Shown here: one piece after another, positions 32,309 through 43,148 of the stretch
Layout of the letters: each line of letters opens with the position of its first letter
How positions within the stretch are numbered: the stretch's first letter is position 1
Source of the DNA: Scolanthus callimorphus
Taxonomy: Eukaryota; Cnidaria; Anthozoa; Actiniaria; Edwardsiidae
Direction of reading: 5' to 3'
Length of the DNA stretch: 64,000 bases
Assembly (NCBI GenBank): GCA_033964015.1
Contig: CM066919.1
Span: 15,479,646-15,543,645 of the forward strand
Notes under the pieces: model-generated
Databases searched by the model: none
What the model was told of the DNA's origin: nothing
What the model saw: the letters and a program-made list of their open reading frames with translations, nothing else
Translations under genes and position numbers: made by a program

Positions 32309-32836
32309 TGTTACGGCCGCTCCCGTGCCCACCCCCGAAGTGGGTGACGTTTTTGTCCTGACACGTGACAGTGTAGCGTGTTTTCTCAGAGAGTTGTAAT
32401 CGGTCGAAGAGACGAACTCCAAACGTGTTTATGGGGAGTCAAATCGCTTCATGTACGACTTCAAACGTATACAAAGGACACAAATGTAAGGCAATATGGT
32501 TTTCTCGTTAGTTTTGCCTAGACATTAATCTTATGTGCATGTATTTACCTACACTTGTAGAAATTCGTTACCTCGTGAACACTGCTGAACTTGTAATGTG
32601 GTCAAAACTACCGGCTGTGAAATCGCGGATTTCTACTTGATGAATTTACGGTATCTACAGAGAATCCCAACGAAGGCAAGAATATTTGAAGTCTACAAGG
32701 ACGGACAAGGATCACAGATGAACGATATCCTTTTGAATTGCACGCTGATTTGTTGAATAAAGATGTAGTTGATGTTCGCGCGAGTACCGAATTATTTCTA
32801 ACTCGAGGCAAAACGGTAAACGGCCTCGCCGGAACA
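32309..32836 (+). repeat. 3' LTR of the BEL/Pao element
   Basis: 528 bp; same ends and length as the 5' LTR; followed at once by AAGCC, the target duplication. Confidence 0.95.
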
Positions 32837-33319
32837 AAGCCTATAAGTATAAACCATGTACACATGGGAATCCCTTTCATTCGCACAGAAAATTTTATAA
32901 CCGGGAGCTCCGCTTTTAGCCAGTGGCTAAATCTATATATTAGTGGAGCTCCACGTAAGCGGAGCACCATACCTAAGGGAAAAACGTATACCATCGAGTT
33001 GATTTTTGAACGTCACGGGCATTATGGATCATTTTGATGACGTCATTGATGGCGTGAGGGAACGTGACTTTGGTGTAGAGTTCCTCTTATGGTCTTTGAA
33101 AGTTTGTCCAAGATTGGCTTCTATAGAAGCTTCCCTTGGGGAGATATGATTTTTTCTTTATTTTTCTGGTATTAAACCTATAGCGTCCGCCGTCCGTCCG
33201 TCCGCCGTCCGTCCGTGTACACATGGGAACCCTGTGGTATGCAAAGAAAAATACATCTCCTCAAGGGAACATGCTAAGACAGCCATACTTGGGATACTTT
33301 GTCTATGTCACAAGGGGGG

Positions 33320-34360
33320 TGCTGTAGCACGGTCACGTGATGTGACGTCATCGATGACGTCATCAATGATTGAAAAATAATTATCTCGTGAAGAGAAGAC
33401 TCTAAAACAACCAAACTTGGGTAGTGTGGTCTAGGTCACCAGATGAGCGAAATGTAGTGGGCACGTGATGTGACGTCATCGATGACGTCATCAATGATTG
33501 AAAAATAATTATCTCGTGAAGAGAAGACTCTAAAACAACCAAACTTGGGTAGTGTGGTCTAGGTCACCAGATGAGCGAAATGTAGTGGGCACGTGATGTG
33601 ACGTCATCGATGACGTCATCTATGCTTGAAAAATGAATATCTCGTGAAGAGAAGACTCTAAAACAACCAAACTTGGGTAGTGTGGTCTAGGTCACCAGAT
33701 GAGCGAAATGAAGTGGTCACGTGATGTGACGTCATCGATGACGTCATCTATGCTCGAAAAATGAATATCTCGTGAAGAGAAGACTCTAAAACAACCAGAC
33801 TTGGGTAGTGTAGTCTAGGTCACCAGATGAGTGAAATGAAGTGGTCACGTGATGTGACGTCATCGATGACGTCATCTATGCTTGAAAAATTAATATCTCG
33901 TGAAGGGAAGGCTCTAAAACAACCAAACTTTGGTAGTGTAGTCTAGATCATCAGATGAACGAAATGAAATGGTCACGTGATGTGACGTCATCGATGACGT
34001 CATCTATGCTCGAAAAATTAAAATCTCGTGAAGGGAAGACTCTAAAACAACCAAACTTGGGTAGTGTAGTCTAGGTCACCAGATGAGCGAAATGAGTTGG
34101 TCATGTGATATGACATCAGCGATGACGTCATCTATGCCTGAAAAATTAATATCTCGTGAAGGGAAGACTCTAAGACAACCAAACTTTTGTAGTGTAGTCT
34201 AGATCACCAGGTGAGCGAAATAAAGTGGTCACGTGATCTATGCTTGAAAAATTAATATCTCGTGAAGGGAAAACTCTAAAACAACGAAACTTGGGTAGTG
34301 TAGTCTAGGTCACCAGATGAGCGAAATGAAGTGGTCAGGTGATATGACGTCATCGTCGAC
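33320..34360 (+). repeat. Tandem array of 128-bp units with a CRE palindrome
   Basis: The landmark CACGTGA (or a one-base variant) recurs at 33334, 33462, 33590, 33718, 33846, 33974, 34102 and 34230, exactly 128 bp apart, then at 34336 after a shortened unit. Most units hold the perfect 20-bp palindrome TGACGTCATCGATGACGTCA, made of two CRE/ATF sites (TGACGTCA) around ATCGAT, next to an E-box (CACGTG). The unit at 34230 has lost this palindrome, accounting for the 106-bp step. The remainder of each unit reads TGAAAAATTAATATCTCGTG and CTCTAAAACAACCAAACTTG with little variation. Confidence 0.95.
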
Positions 34361-34493
34361 GCAATCTATGCTTGAAAAAATATTCTCTTTATTGCACTTT
34401 TGAATCATTCCATTTGGAGGAATTAATACCTTAATTTTTCGGAAGGAGGTCATCTCACTTGACAGGAAGCTTATTTTCGTCCCGTATTTGTAT

Positions 34494-34560
34494 TCTTGGC
34501 TTTCACGTGACGTCACAACTTTATACAAATTAGGCCGCCGCCATGTTGGTGTCCAGTTGA
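34494..34560 (+). promoter_or_regulatory. Left terminal repeat with CRE and YY1-like motifs
   Basis: After the 13-bp repeat come TGACGTCA at 34508-34515 and GCCGCCATGTT at 34537-34547, a YY1-type initiator. They sit about 20-60 bp ahead of the first codons of the SWIM-YqaJ gene, so the terminal repeat probably serves as its promoter. The other end carries a related CGCCATGCTGGTGTCC. Confidence 0.45.
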
Positions 34561-37100
34561 AGTATCAGATTTGCTGAGCTACCTGGTACTCGAGACCAGT
34601 TATTATACGAACAAACAGTTCAAGGCCTTTAAGAGTTTGGAGGCTTTTAACCAAATGGTCTCTGGTTTTGTGACCTCGGTCATGGGCAAAATGATCGCCG
34701 CTAATAAATATGTGGTCGTGGGACGCGTGAGACACTCGCAAAGAATGAATGATCCATTAGTTAACATTTGGATCATCACAGATCAAGATGGAACTGTTTT
34801 ATCGGCTCATTGCTTAGGATGTAAAGCGGGACTAGCAGAGGCATGCTCCCATATTGCTAGTGTCTTGTTTTATTTGGAAGCAACCACGAGAATTCAGGGG
34901 AGACTTGCGTGCACCCAGGTCAAATGTACATGGATTTTACCAACTTACGTAAATGAGGTTCCTTATGCCAGAGTAAAGGACATCGATTTCACGTCAGCCA
35001 AAAAGCTCAAGGAAAAGCTTGACGAGAAAATCGACAACTTAGGCTTAAATCCTGCGGATGGTCAACAACCGCTTCCGAATAACCAGGAGGCTTCATTTCC
35101 TGGGAGCGCTTCCTGCAAGAATTCCGTCCCTTCACAACAGGAAATGAACGATCTATTTTGCAAACTAAATCAATGCATCATTAAACCTGTGGCTCTCAGT
35201 TTAGTCCCTGATTATGCTGACCAATTTGTGGATCAAAGCCGCTCAGTGCCTGTTGTTTCTGAATTGTTCCATACAGAAAACTTAAGTCTCGACTATTCAG
35301 AGTTGATGCGGAAGTCCATTGAAGTGCAATTAAGTGTTTCAGACAAACAAATCCAGCTTGTCGAAAAAACACACAGGCTCAGTCTAAGGGTTCTGGCTTT
35401 TATAGGCACCGTGCAGGCAGAATTGGTGCTTCTATCAGCGGTGCTGTATTCCACACTAATCTCTCTCTGCCTTCGCAAAGTGTAATAAAAACAATCTGCT
35501 ATCCAGGCCTATACAAAATTAACAACAAAGCAGTTAGACATGGCTGCCGACTCGAGGGTGCTGCAATTAAGGCTTATGAAACTGTAATGAAAAGGCATCA
35601 CGTCAACTTTGAGATCAAGAGATGCGGACTATTTGTAAACAAGGAAAACCCATTCCTACATGCCACTCCAGATTTTCTCACATTGTTGTGGACTTGGGTG
35701 TGGTGAGGTAGAAATGTCCCATTTCTATACAAGATGCAGATTTTGAGGGTTATGCATCAAGCAAGACCTCCTGCCTCGTAAAGGTGGAAGGGGCTTTCAA
35801 GCTTAAGAAGGAGCATAACTATTATCATCAGACACAACAACAACTATTTACATTAAAGGATCGGAAGCATAACGATTTTGTTGTGTACGCCGTAGACAAT
35901 GAAGGAAATGAACATTTTATAATGGATCGCATACTCCCTGATTTACAGCATTGGAATAAAGTTTTGCCAAAACTAGAAGCTTTCTGGAGAATTTGTGTTC
36001 TTCCTGAAGTGCTGGGCCGTTGGTACACCAGGAGGTGCACAATTCCTGTTAAGGGTCCTGATGGTAGCATATGCTTCTGCAGAGCAATGCGGGATGAGCC
36101 CACAGTATCATGCAGCAATACCGACTGCCCTTATGGTGAATTCCACACCTCATGCTTGTCCCTCACTAATGCTATCTTTCCCAAGACATGGTACTGCCCA
36201 CACTGTTGCAGGCTTCCACAGTTCAAGCGGCGTGCAAGGAAAAAGTCAACAAAGGCTAAACCATCTGACACTACTAGGGATGCACTGCTGCAGGACAGTA
36301 TATGCATCTGTAAAATGAAAGCCACTGCAGCAGACAAACTAGTGGAGTGTCAAGGAACGCTATGTCAAAGTGACAAGTTCTTCCATCTAACATGCTTGGG
36401 GTTAAAGCGCCTGCCAAATAACCACAAGACAAGCTGGAGATGCTACGACTGTAGGACCAAGCCCAAACCTATGCAAACTACCACTTGTGCTTCTTCATCA
36501 GACTCCTCAAGTGAAAGTGAGGAGGACAATGCTACATTTGTCAAATCATGCCAAGGTAATTTAGATAAAAAGGGAGCTATTGGTGATTTAACAGCATCTC
36601 ATTTCGAACTCATCAGAAATCCCATTGGATGGTTAGATTGCGACATTATACAACAGGCACATGTACTCCTTAAAAATGTCAATCAAGCCATTGAGGGATT
36701 CCAGCGCCCAACTCTTGGACCAGTAAGGAATTTTGACATTGTTTCTAGTGAATTTGTACAAATTTTACATACCAGTAATAGTCATTGGGTATGCATAAGC
36801 TCTATAGGCTGTACACCAGGACATGTCCATCTCTATGACAGCATGTATGACGATGCAATTAGTCCTGAAGTGGAGCAGCAAACTAATGACATGCTTGGAG
36901 GCCAGATGATATCTTTGAACCCTGCCCCAGTTCAGCAACAAACCAATGGCAGTGACTGCGGGGTATTTGCCATTGCATTTGCAACTTGCCTGGTGTTTGG
37001 AGTACACCCAAGTCACTCTAATTTCAACTTGCAACAAATGAGACCACACCTTATTTCATGTCTCAGGAACAACGAAATTTCATTATTTCCTTCATTTTAA
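34550..37100 (+). pseudogene. ISL2EU accessory protein: SWIM, YqaJ nuclease, two PHD fingers, Ulp1-like protease
   Basis: Coding sequence is open from about 34550 (DLLSYLVLETSYYT); no clear in-frame ATG is seen. HCLGCKAGLAEACSHIASVL is the SWIM zinc motif. Near 35390 a frameshift leads into [22 protein letters not shown] and ATPDFLT, the start of a YqaJ (lambda-exonuclease-like) domain; a second shift lies at 35690-35780. The final frame (438 residues from 35784) holds the YqaJ end (YYHQTQQQLF), PHD finger 1 (97-142), PHD finger 2 (174-223), an acidic serine linker and a C48-type protease end with H334, D352, Q386 and C392 (QQTNGSDCGVFA). The first two domains are known partners of ISL2EU transposases; the PHD and protease parts are less usual. 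Confidence 0.8.
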
Positions 37101-37974
37101 TTACTGATATGAGATTAATTAATATATTTACAAATACAATCCAGAGTTGAACTAGTTGAGATTTTAGCTGTCATTTGAAATTTAAAAAAAAAAACTATGA
37201 AAAACAGAAATGCCAACCTAGGACTAAATACCACCAATTAAACAATAGAGAAAACAAAGGAATGGCAACTAAATACTAGTGCTATTTGGTTGGTTTTTCA
37301 TAGATTGGGCAATTCCAGAAAATATATGTACCCCGGCGATGGGTGGCATTTCGAAATTCTGAATTGGCGGGGTGTTTTTCAAGCTTTGGGGGGGGGGGGA
37401 GTCAAAGCTGGAAGCTAGTTTAACCTCTAAGGAATTCTATATGCAGGGGATAAGCCATTTTGGAAATTCTAGATGCATCATGGGGTCAAAAACTAGTGCC
37501 ACCAATCCCTGGGGTACATATATTTTCTGGAATTGCCCATATTCTGTTTTACACTCCGTAACCAGGTGTGGAATTCACCAAACATTCAGCCATTGTAAAT
37601 AGATAGGGGATATGTTCAAATGCCTACTCCAAGCTCTAAGGACTCTCAGTATTAATGAACAATTTTACTGACAAATTGTGCAGGATGAAACCCCTTTGGT
37701 ATATAGATCTACTCAAATTAAGAAACTGGACATAGAAATACATGAATATTTTATAAATATAAAAAGTAAACAGGCATTGTAGGAGAAAAATCAATGCTTA
37801 TCGATTAACAACAGGCCACAAATCTGGCTCTTTCAAAACAGGCTTGTCTAATATTAGCTCCCATGTGTGGAGCACTTGCTGGTGGGAAGGAATGACCCTT
37901 TTTGCTCACTAAAATATAAAAATTAAATATTTATTTTTGGAATTATTGAAATTCTGAGAGATTGTTTGTTTTAC

Positions 37975-37975
<1 letters not shown>
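37101..37975. other. Non-coding interior of the ISL2EU element
   Basis: No gene is seen. GAATTGGCGGGGTG and a G run at 37389-37400 occur, and TTTCTGGAATTGCCCATA / TGGGCAATTCCAGAAAATAT form an inverted pair at 37306-37324 and 37524-37543, which may mark a short MITE of about 240 bp. Confidence 0.4.
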
Positions 37976-38013
<38 letters not shown>

Positions 38014-38208
38014 ACTAATTAGCAGTACATCCACTAAAAAGTGGCTCTTCGCCTACTAATATCTAAATAAAAAAAACTAAAAGATAATAATAATAATAAC
38101 TATCTTTATTATAAAAATAGATAAAAATATACTATAAATATATATATATAATTCTACGAGACAGCAATATACACTAGCGCATAAAAGTATATTTGAGTTA
38201 AAAAGATA

Positions 38209-39878
38209 TCATACTTTGACGTGTGCGTTATTTTTCTTAATTAGGTGTTTCTTAAGGACCCTGGTGAACATAGGATAGGTGTTTATTGTTCTTATGTCCG
38301 CTGGCAGGTTATTAAAAATATTTGCTACCTGATCTTGGAAGGTCCCGATTTCGCGTTTTGTTGGACGTTGGAGAGTTGGGGCGTGAGAAGATCTCAAAGT
38401 ATAAGAGCCTGTGCGGTGTAGATTTAGTGTAAGTGGGCAGCCTTGATCGTGCATAGCTCTATGTGCTAGTTTACCTATGTTGTGCGCTATGCGGTCCTTT
38501 ATAGGCAGCCACCCAAGCTTGTTCACATCCTCTAGAGATGCGTACTTAGAAAGTACAAAACCTGCACAGGAGTTCTGCACCCTTTGCAGCCGTTTTAGTT
38601 GGTACTCAGGAAGAGGGCTGAAAATGACATTACAGTAGTCCAACCTAGAGAAGATGAGGCTCTCGACAAGATGCTTTCGTATTTGAAAAGGGGCAAAATT
38701 TTTCAGTTTTCTCAGAACGCATAAGGTACCATAGCAAGAAGACACTATGTTAGTTATGTGATCGCGCCAAGTTAGGTGCTGATCCCATTGAACACCGAGA
38801 AGTTTCGCAGATGGTACCCTTTCAAGTGTTTCTCCATTACATGTAATATCTGCGCAAAAATCATTCAGGGAGTGGACGGTTGACATTTGTCTGGTAGACA
38901 TCATCATCCATTTTGTCTTAGTCGAGTTGAGCGCCAAGTTTGAGTCACCCGAGTATGCACTCAAGCGATCAATTGTGTTGTTTACTTGCTGTACGCACTC
39001 GTTCAGATTTTTTGGATTAGCATGATCGATAATTGTCGTATCGTCTGCATATTGATAGCAGTGGCACTTTGTTTTTTCTTGCAAATCCGAGACGTAAATA
39101 TTGAAAATTAAAGGACCAAGAATGGACCCTTGTGGGACACCAAAGTTTGTTTCAAGTCGACCAGATTTATCGTCTATTTGCACCATTTGTTGGCGCCCAA
39201 CAAGATAGGAAAGAACCCATCGAAGGGAGTTTTTTGAAAAGCCCATGGCATGCATCTTAGAAATTATTGATTTAAAATTAACAGTATCGAAAGCCTTCGG
39301 GTAATCAGCAAGAACCATTAAGGTGACCTCTCCGCGGCGCATGGCGCGGATAATGTCATCTCTAATAGCAAGCAGTGTTGTAGTGGTTGAATGACCTTTC
39401 CTGAAACCCATTATCCCATCTCCAAACAGCGCCATGTTTTCAATGAACATGATAACCTGCTGTGCAGCTAGCCGCTCGAACACCTTTGAGAGTGATGGGA
39501 GGATTGATACAGGTCATGGGAAGATTTTGGGTGGTCGACCTTAGGAATAGGAGAAATGCGCGCAACTTTCCAGGCAGCTGGAAAATGCGAGGTTTTAATG
39601 CACACATTAAGAATGTATGTCAGTGGTCCCGACAAGATCTCCGCTACAGGCTTAATGAATTTCACCGGTAAAGCATCCAGGCCAGTAGAGCAATCTAATC
39701 GAAGGCGCTTTATCTCTCTCAGAACTTCACTCTGGCTCACCTCGCGAAATTCAAAGGTCGGTGATTCCGAGTGGTAATGGAGGCTGTTTATGAGTTCAAG
39801 CAGTTCATCAGAGGTATCAACAGCCCCTTTTACCGAGAGTACGTTCAGCCGTGGTGTTGAAAAAATGGTTGAGCTCAT
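38209..39878 (-). pseudogene. CR1/L2-like LINE reverse transcriptase
   Basis: Frame 39878-39468 gives the start of the RT (EIKRLRLDCSTGLDALPVKF, FPAAWKVARISPIPKV); a shift near 39500 leads into frame 39483-38209. That frame carries FERLAAQQ, GFRKGHSTTTTLL, DYPKAFDTVN (catalytic block A, with Y-P in place of the usual F-S/R), GVPQGSILGPLIFNIYV, YQYADDTTII (YADD) and STKTKWMMMS, then the C-terminal WLPIKDRIAHNIGKL and VFTRVLKKHLIKK-type tail. It would copy the element RNA at nicked target DNA. The frameshift at the domain entry disables it. Confidence 0.85.
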
Positions 39879-41676
39879 CAGGATCCGCCCTGAGTGGTTT
39901 TGGGCTTGGATTTAGGATCCGATGGATAGTCTGCCAAATGACCTTCGGTCTTTTAGAAGAGAAGGCGTTTTCATAGAAAGCTTTCTTCGCACTACGTATG
40001 GCTGCTTTTAGGGTTTTACGAGTTGCTCTAAACGCCTCCCAGACACTTGAGTCCTGCGTCTCGTGTGCGCTCCTACGAAGATCATTCCGCTTAGATTGAA
40101 GTTCGCGGATGTCAGGATCATGTAACCAGGGTGCTGGGGGACGTGTAATTTTGACCCGCCTGAGAGGAGCGTGCCTATCAATGCACTCTCTCGTGAGAGA
40201 ATTGAGAATATCTATCATATCGTCGGGCGATTCTACGCCATAAATAGTTTGGAATGGGAGAGTTGAGAAATCTTCCAAGTAAGCATTTATGTCAAGCCTT
40301 TTCTCATTACGGAGATACTTATAGCGTGGCTGAAATCTTGTTACACGGACATTTATTGTGGCATATGGTGCGTCATGGTCGCTAATAGAGGGGCATGGTA
40401 ACACATCCGTGTGTGATACTGCCGAGGGCGAGTTAGAGATCAGATGATCGATGAGGGATTTGGAGGTCTGAGTAACCCTGGTAGGTTTAATAACATGCTG
40501 GGTTAGGTTAAGTCCCTGCAGAATATCCATATATTGTCGAACGGAACCATCGTTTGTATCAAACAGGTTGATATTCATATCACCTGTCACCGCTAGAACA
40601 CCATCCCACTTGCATACCACATTAGATAACAAGTGCTCGAACCGACAGAGCCAATCCTGCTTCTCCTGTATCAAATTTGATCTATAGAGTACACCGACTA
40701 GCAATCTGCTGTTTTTGTTACGCCCAGGGAACTCCAACCAGAGGTGTTCGAGTTCTGGCTGAAGCCGTTCGATATCAGTACGCCGTTTGAACGTGAGGGT
40801 CTCTCGAATATACACACCCACTCCCCCACCCTTGTGTTTGTCACGATTCCGGTATACCGCAGTATATCCAGGAATAGCAAAATGCTGGAGGAGCAGGGCA
40901 TTGTCCTTCAACCAGGTTTCCGACAAAGTAACAATATCAAAAGAAAAATCATCCAACAAAAGCTGCAATTCGTCAAAGGTTGATGTCATGCATTGAGTAT
41001 TCAGATGCATGAGAGACAGATGTGAGGGGTTCGCTAAGAGGGCGTGGCGATGTGTGCACTCATCGGCTGGTGACTGAGAGTCAGTATCTGGCTGACCCGT
41101 ATCAGGTTGTTCAACACAGTCTATGTCTCTAGACAAGTGAAACGGTAACACAGATAAGAGACACTTAGGGCACGTCCAACTCAGGTTGGATTTTGATTTC
41201 GAGGAAGTACACTTGAAATGCGTCAGTCCAAAACATGACATACAAGTTACTTTTTGTTGGTTAGACCTTATGGTCTTTTCACACTGGTCACATTTGACGG
41301 CTGGTGTTTTGGAGGTATTGCGCTTGGGTTGTGGCTTCCTCCGCAGAGGGGACACCGAAGAGTGGGATGTCCCATTCGAAGGCCCCGGATTTTCGGCGAT
41401 ATCGCCAGCGCAAAGGAGGAGCTGGAAAGTAGCGCAACTGTTTGAGTAATAACAAATACGTATTTTGGCTCTGCGCCTTCTGTGAAGGCTTGAAAGCGAG
41501 TTATTTAGATTTAAGAAGTTATTCAGGACGCCAGATCTTGTCGGCAGTAGAATTTTATCGACAGTGCTTGTCTCAGGCACAAGTTCACATCCTGACAGAT
41601 CACGTGCACGGGAAAAAGGGCATAGTTTGAAAATTGCACACGATAGGGCAACCATCAAAAATCTAGTGGAAAGCAT
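39817..41676 (-). pseudogene. LINE ORF2 N-terminal part: 2A-like peptide, PHD finger, endonuclease
   Basis: This 619-residue frame begins with a hydrophobic, signal-like stretch (MVALSCAIFKLCPF), then an arginine-rich segment, then LLLCAGDIAENPGPS at 87-100. The last is a 2A-like ribosome-skipping motif with alanine at the usual glutamate position. A PHD-type finger follows at 129-172 (KCDQCEKTI, CMSC, HFKC, WTCPKC). The endonuclease spans about 219-450 with SLMHLNTQCM, VTLSETWL, VTGDMNINL, LIDHLISN and SISDHDAPY, all catalytic blocks present. The frame stops at 39817 through a shift just before the RT. 2A peptides at LINE N-termini are known from sea urchin and other animals. Confidence 0.8.
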
Positions 41677-41779
41677 TGTTCAAAGCACAATTTGATTGGT
41701 TGTTCAATTAAGTTAATAAATTAAGTAAAAGCTTCAGTTATATTACAGTAGTTTGATTTAAAAGAGAAAATATACAATT

Positions 41780-43020
41780 GTGCGTATTGTGTGATATGTA
41801 TATTTGATTTTCGTTTAAATTTTATTTTATTTTGTTTAGCACTTCACGGTCAGTTCAGTCCACAAACGTTTGGCGGAAAAGATCAAATTTAGAAACGACA
41901 GAACTCACCCTTAGATGAGAAAATAAGGCAACAGGGGCAGCTAGAGAAAAAGAAAATGCCACATGATCAATATTGATCATAAACCAGATAGCGGCTACCA
42001 GAAGTCCGGATGTTCTCACAATTCAGTGTTCACTGCCAAAGATATCTCGGCTCCTCTTCCGGGCTAGGTCCAACGAATCTCGTAAAAAAATGCTGAGACA
42101 GTCAAAAAGCCAGAACTCCTGATTCGCATACGTTGTACCAAACAATCTCGAAAATCCCCGGGCTTGTAAAAAGAGAAATAACTAACTAGTTTTAAAAAAA
42201 AAAGGTTAAAAGAATCGGCAGAGCTCTAAAAAGCGCGTTCGTACTTTAAAAAGATTCAGTCTAAGGAAGGAAAGTTAGTAAAAATGACAATATATTGTAA
42301 TATTTATAATTACGTATAACTTCTGGAAAAAGTATTCATTAAGACCCGCGAGTCCCGCGCGCAGATTAGATTATTAATAATGTATATTTAACTTTTGTTT
42401 AATACTTTGTTTTGTTTTATTTAGCACGTAAGAAAACAAACGAAGTGGTAGTGAGATACAAATGACATGCAAATTTACAAGAGTTTTATGGCCGACTGAA
42501 CAAGACAGCGAATTAATTAGATATTGGTAGTTAAAATACTTTATTTAGCGAAAAAAGCAGGTAAAACGAAAAACGAAAAGGTGAACAAATAAATATTTTC
42601 AAGAGCACTATTGACAAGAATAGACAGGATAGCGACTTACTAATAGATAGTAAATAACGGTCAATTCAGCCCGCGAGAGTTTGACGGGGAATATAAAACG
42701 TTTAGGAACAACACAACTCACTTTCAAATTAGAAAATAAGACAACTCGGACAGGAAGAGAGAAGGAAATGGCAGTAGATAAATAAATAAAACCAGATAGA
42801 AGTTACCAGACGTTCGGCTGTTCTCACAGATTCAGTGTTCGCTGCCAAAGATGTCTCAGCTCCTCTACAGGTGTCTCGGCTAGGTCCAAAGAATCTTGTA
42901 AAAAAAATGCCGACCAAGAAAGCCAAAAAGCCAGAACTCCTGTCTAGCATACGTTGTACCAAACAATCTCGATATCCTAATGCTTGTAATAGAATAATAT
43001 CTCACACGTTTCAATAGGAT
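41780..43020. repeat. Diverged tandem duplication, about 0.8 kb period
   Basis: The block 41985-42170 (GTTCTCACAATTCAGTGTTC, GTTGTACCAAACAATCTCGA) recurs diverged at 42800-42985, and preceding text (GATGAGAAAATAAGGCAAC / AATTAGAAAATAAGACAAC) also repeats with the same offset of about 810 bp. TTTATTTTGTTTAGCAC near 41827 recurs as TTTTATTTAGCACG near 42414. The array lies inside the ISL2EU element, next to its transposase gene. No conserved open frame is seen, but a short one at 42835-43017 spans the second copy. Confidence 0.7.
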
Positions 43021-43148
43021 TTAAAAGAATCGGCGGATCTCCAAAAAGCACGTCCCTACCACACGAGTTCACTTTACACGTAAAAGGTATGCATGCATGT
43101 ATAGTGAATGCATAAAAATACTAAGCTTATTACTACTGTCTGTACTGT

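Larger units (their letters stand above)
25323..32836 (+). mobile_element. BEL/Pao LTR retrotransposon, nearly complete and young
   Basis: Two direct LTRs of 528 bp (25323-25850 and 32309-32836) begin TGTTACGG and end GGAACA. By eye they differ at two sites only (25536 and 25595, both G to A in the 3' copy). The interior encodes gag with zinc knuckles, an aspartic protease, RT, RNase H and integrase in the order protease-RT-RNase H-integrase, typical of BEL/Pao. The flanking 5-bp duplication is intact. The two differences in 528 bp indicate a recent insertion, but frame changes at the gag zinc region and at the gag-pol border may have silenced this copy or reflect recoding. Confidence 0.95.
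24415..32940 (+). mobile_element. Copy 1 of the 128-bp-unit repeat element, split by a BEL/Pao insertion
   Basis: The left end (TAGCGGAGCTCC then a GC hairpin, 24415-24455) leads through a unique part, a GTCCGCCGTCCG run and two full 128-bp units plus a partial third (from 24828, 24956 and 25084), to a 3' segment ending at 25322. The rest resumes at 32842 after the retrotransposon and ends with GGGAGCTCCGC, the small hairpin TTTAGCCAGTGGCTAAA and CTATATAT near 32940. Subterminal inverted repeats (GCGGAGCTCC / GGAGCTCCGC), a tandem-repeat core and a terminal hairpin recall non-autonomous Helentrons (HINE/DINE-1). That class is an inference; no protein is encoded. Confidence 0.6.
37976..41700 (-). 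mobile_element. CR1/L2-like LINE nested in the ISL2EU element
   Basis: The element reads on the minus strand from about 41700 (5') to ATT/TTA repeats at 38086-38099 and 37976-38011 (3'). It encodes one long polyprotein: 2A-like peptide, PHD finger, endonuclease, RT and a C-terminal region. Two frameshifts fall in the RT. It lies between the two ISL2EU genes and in the same orientation as the transposase gene, so it inserted after that element was assembled. Confidence 0.85.

Noticed and set aside
33320..34360. CRISPR array
   Set aside because: Whole 128-bp units repeat; there are no unique spacers, and the DNA is eukaryotic.
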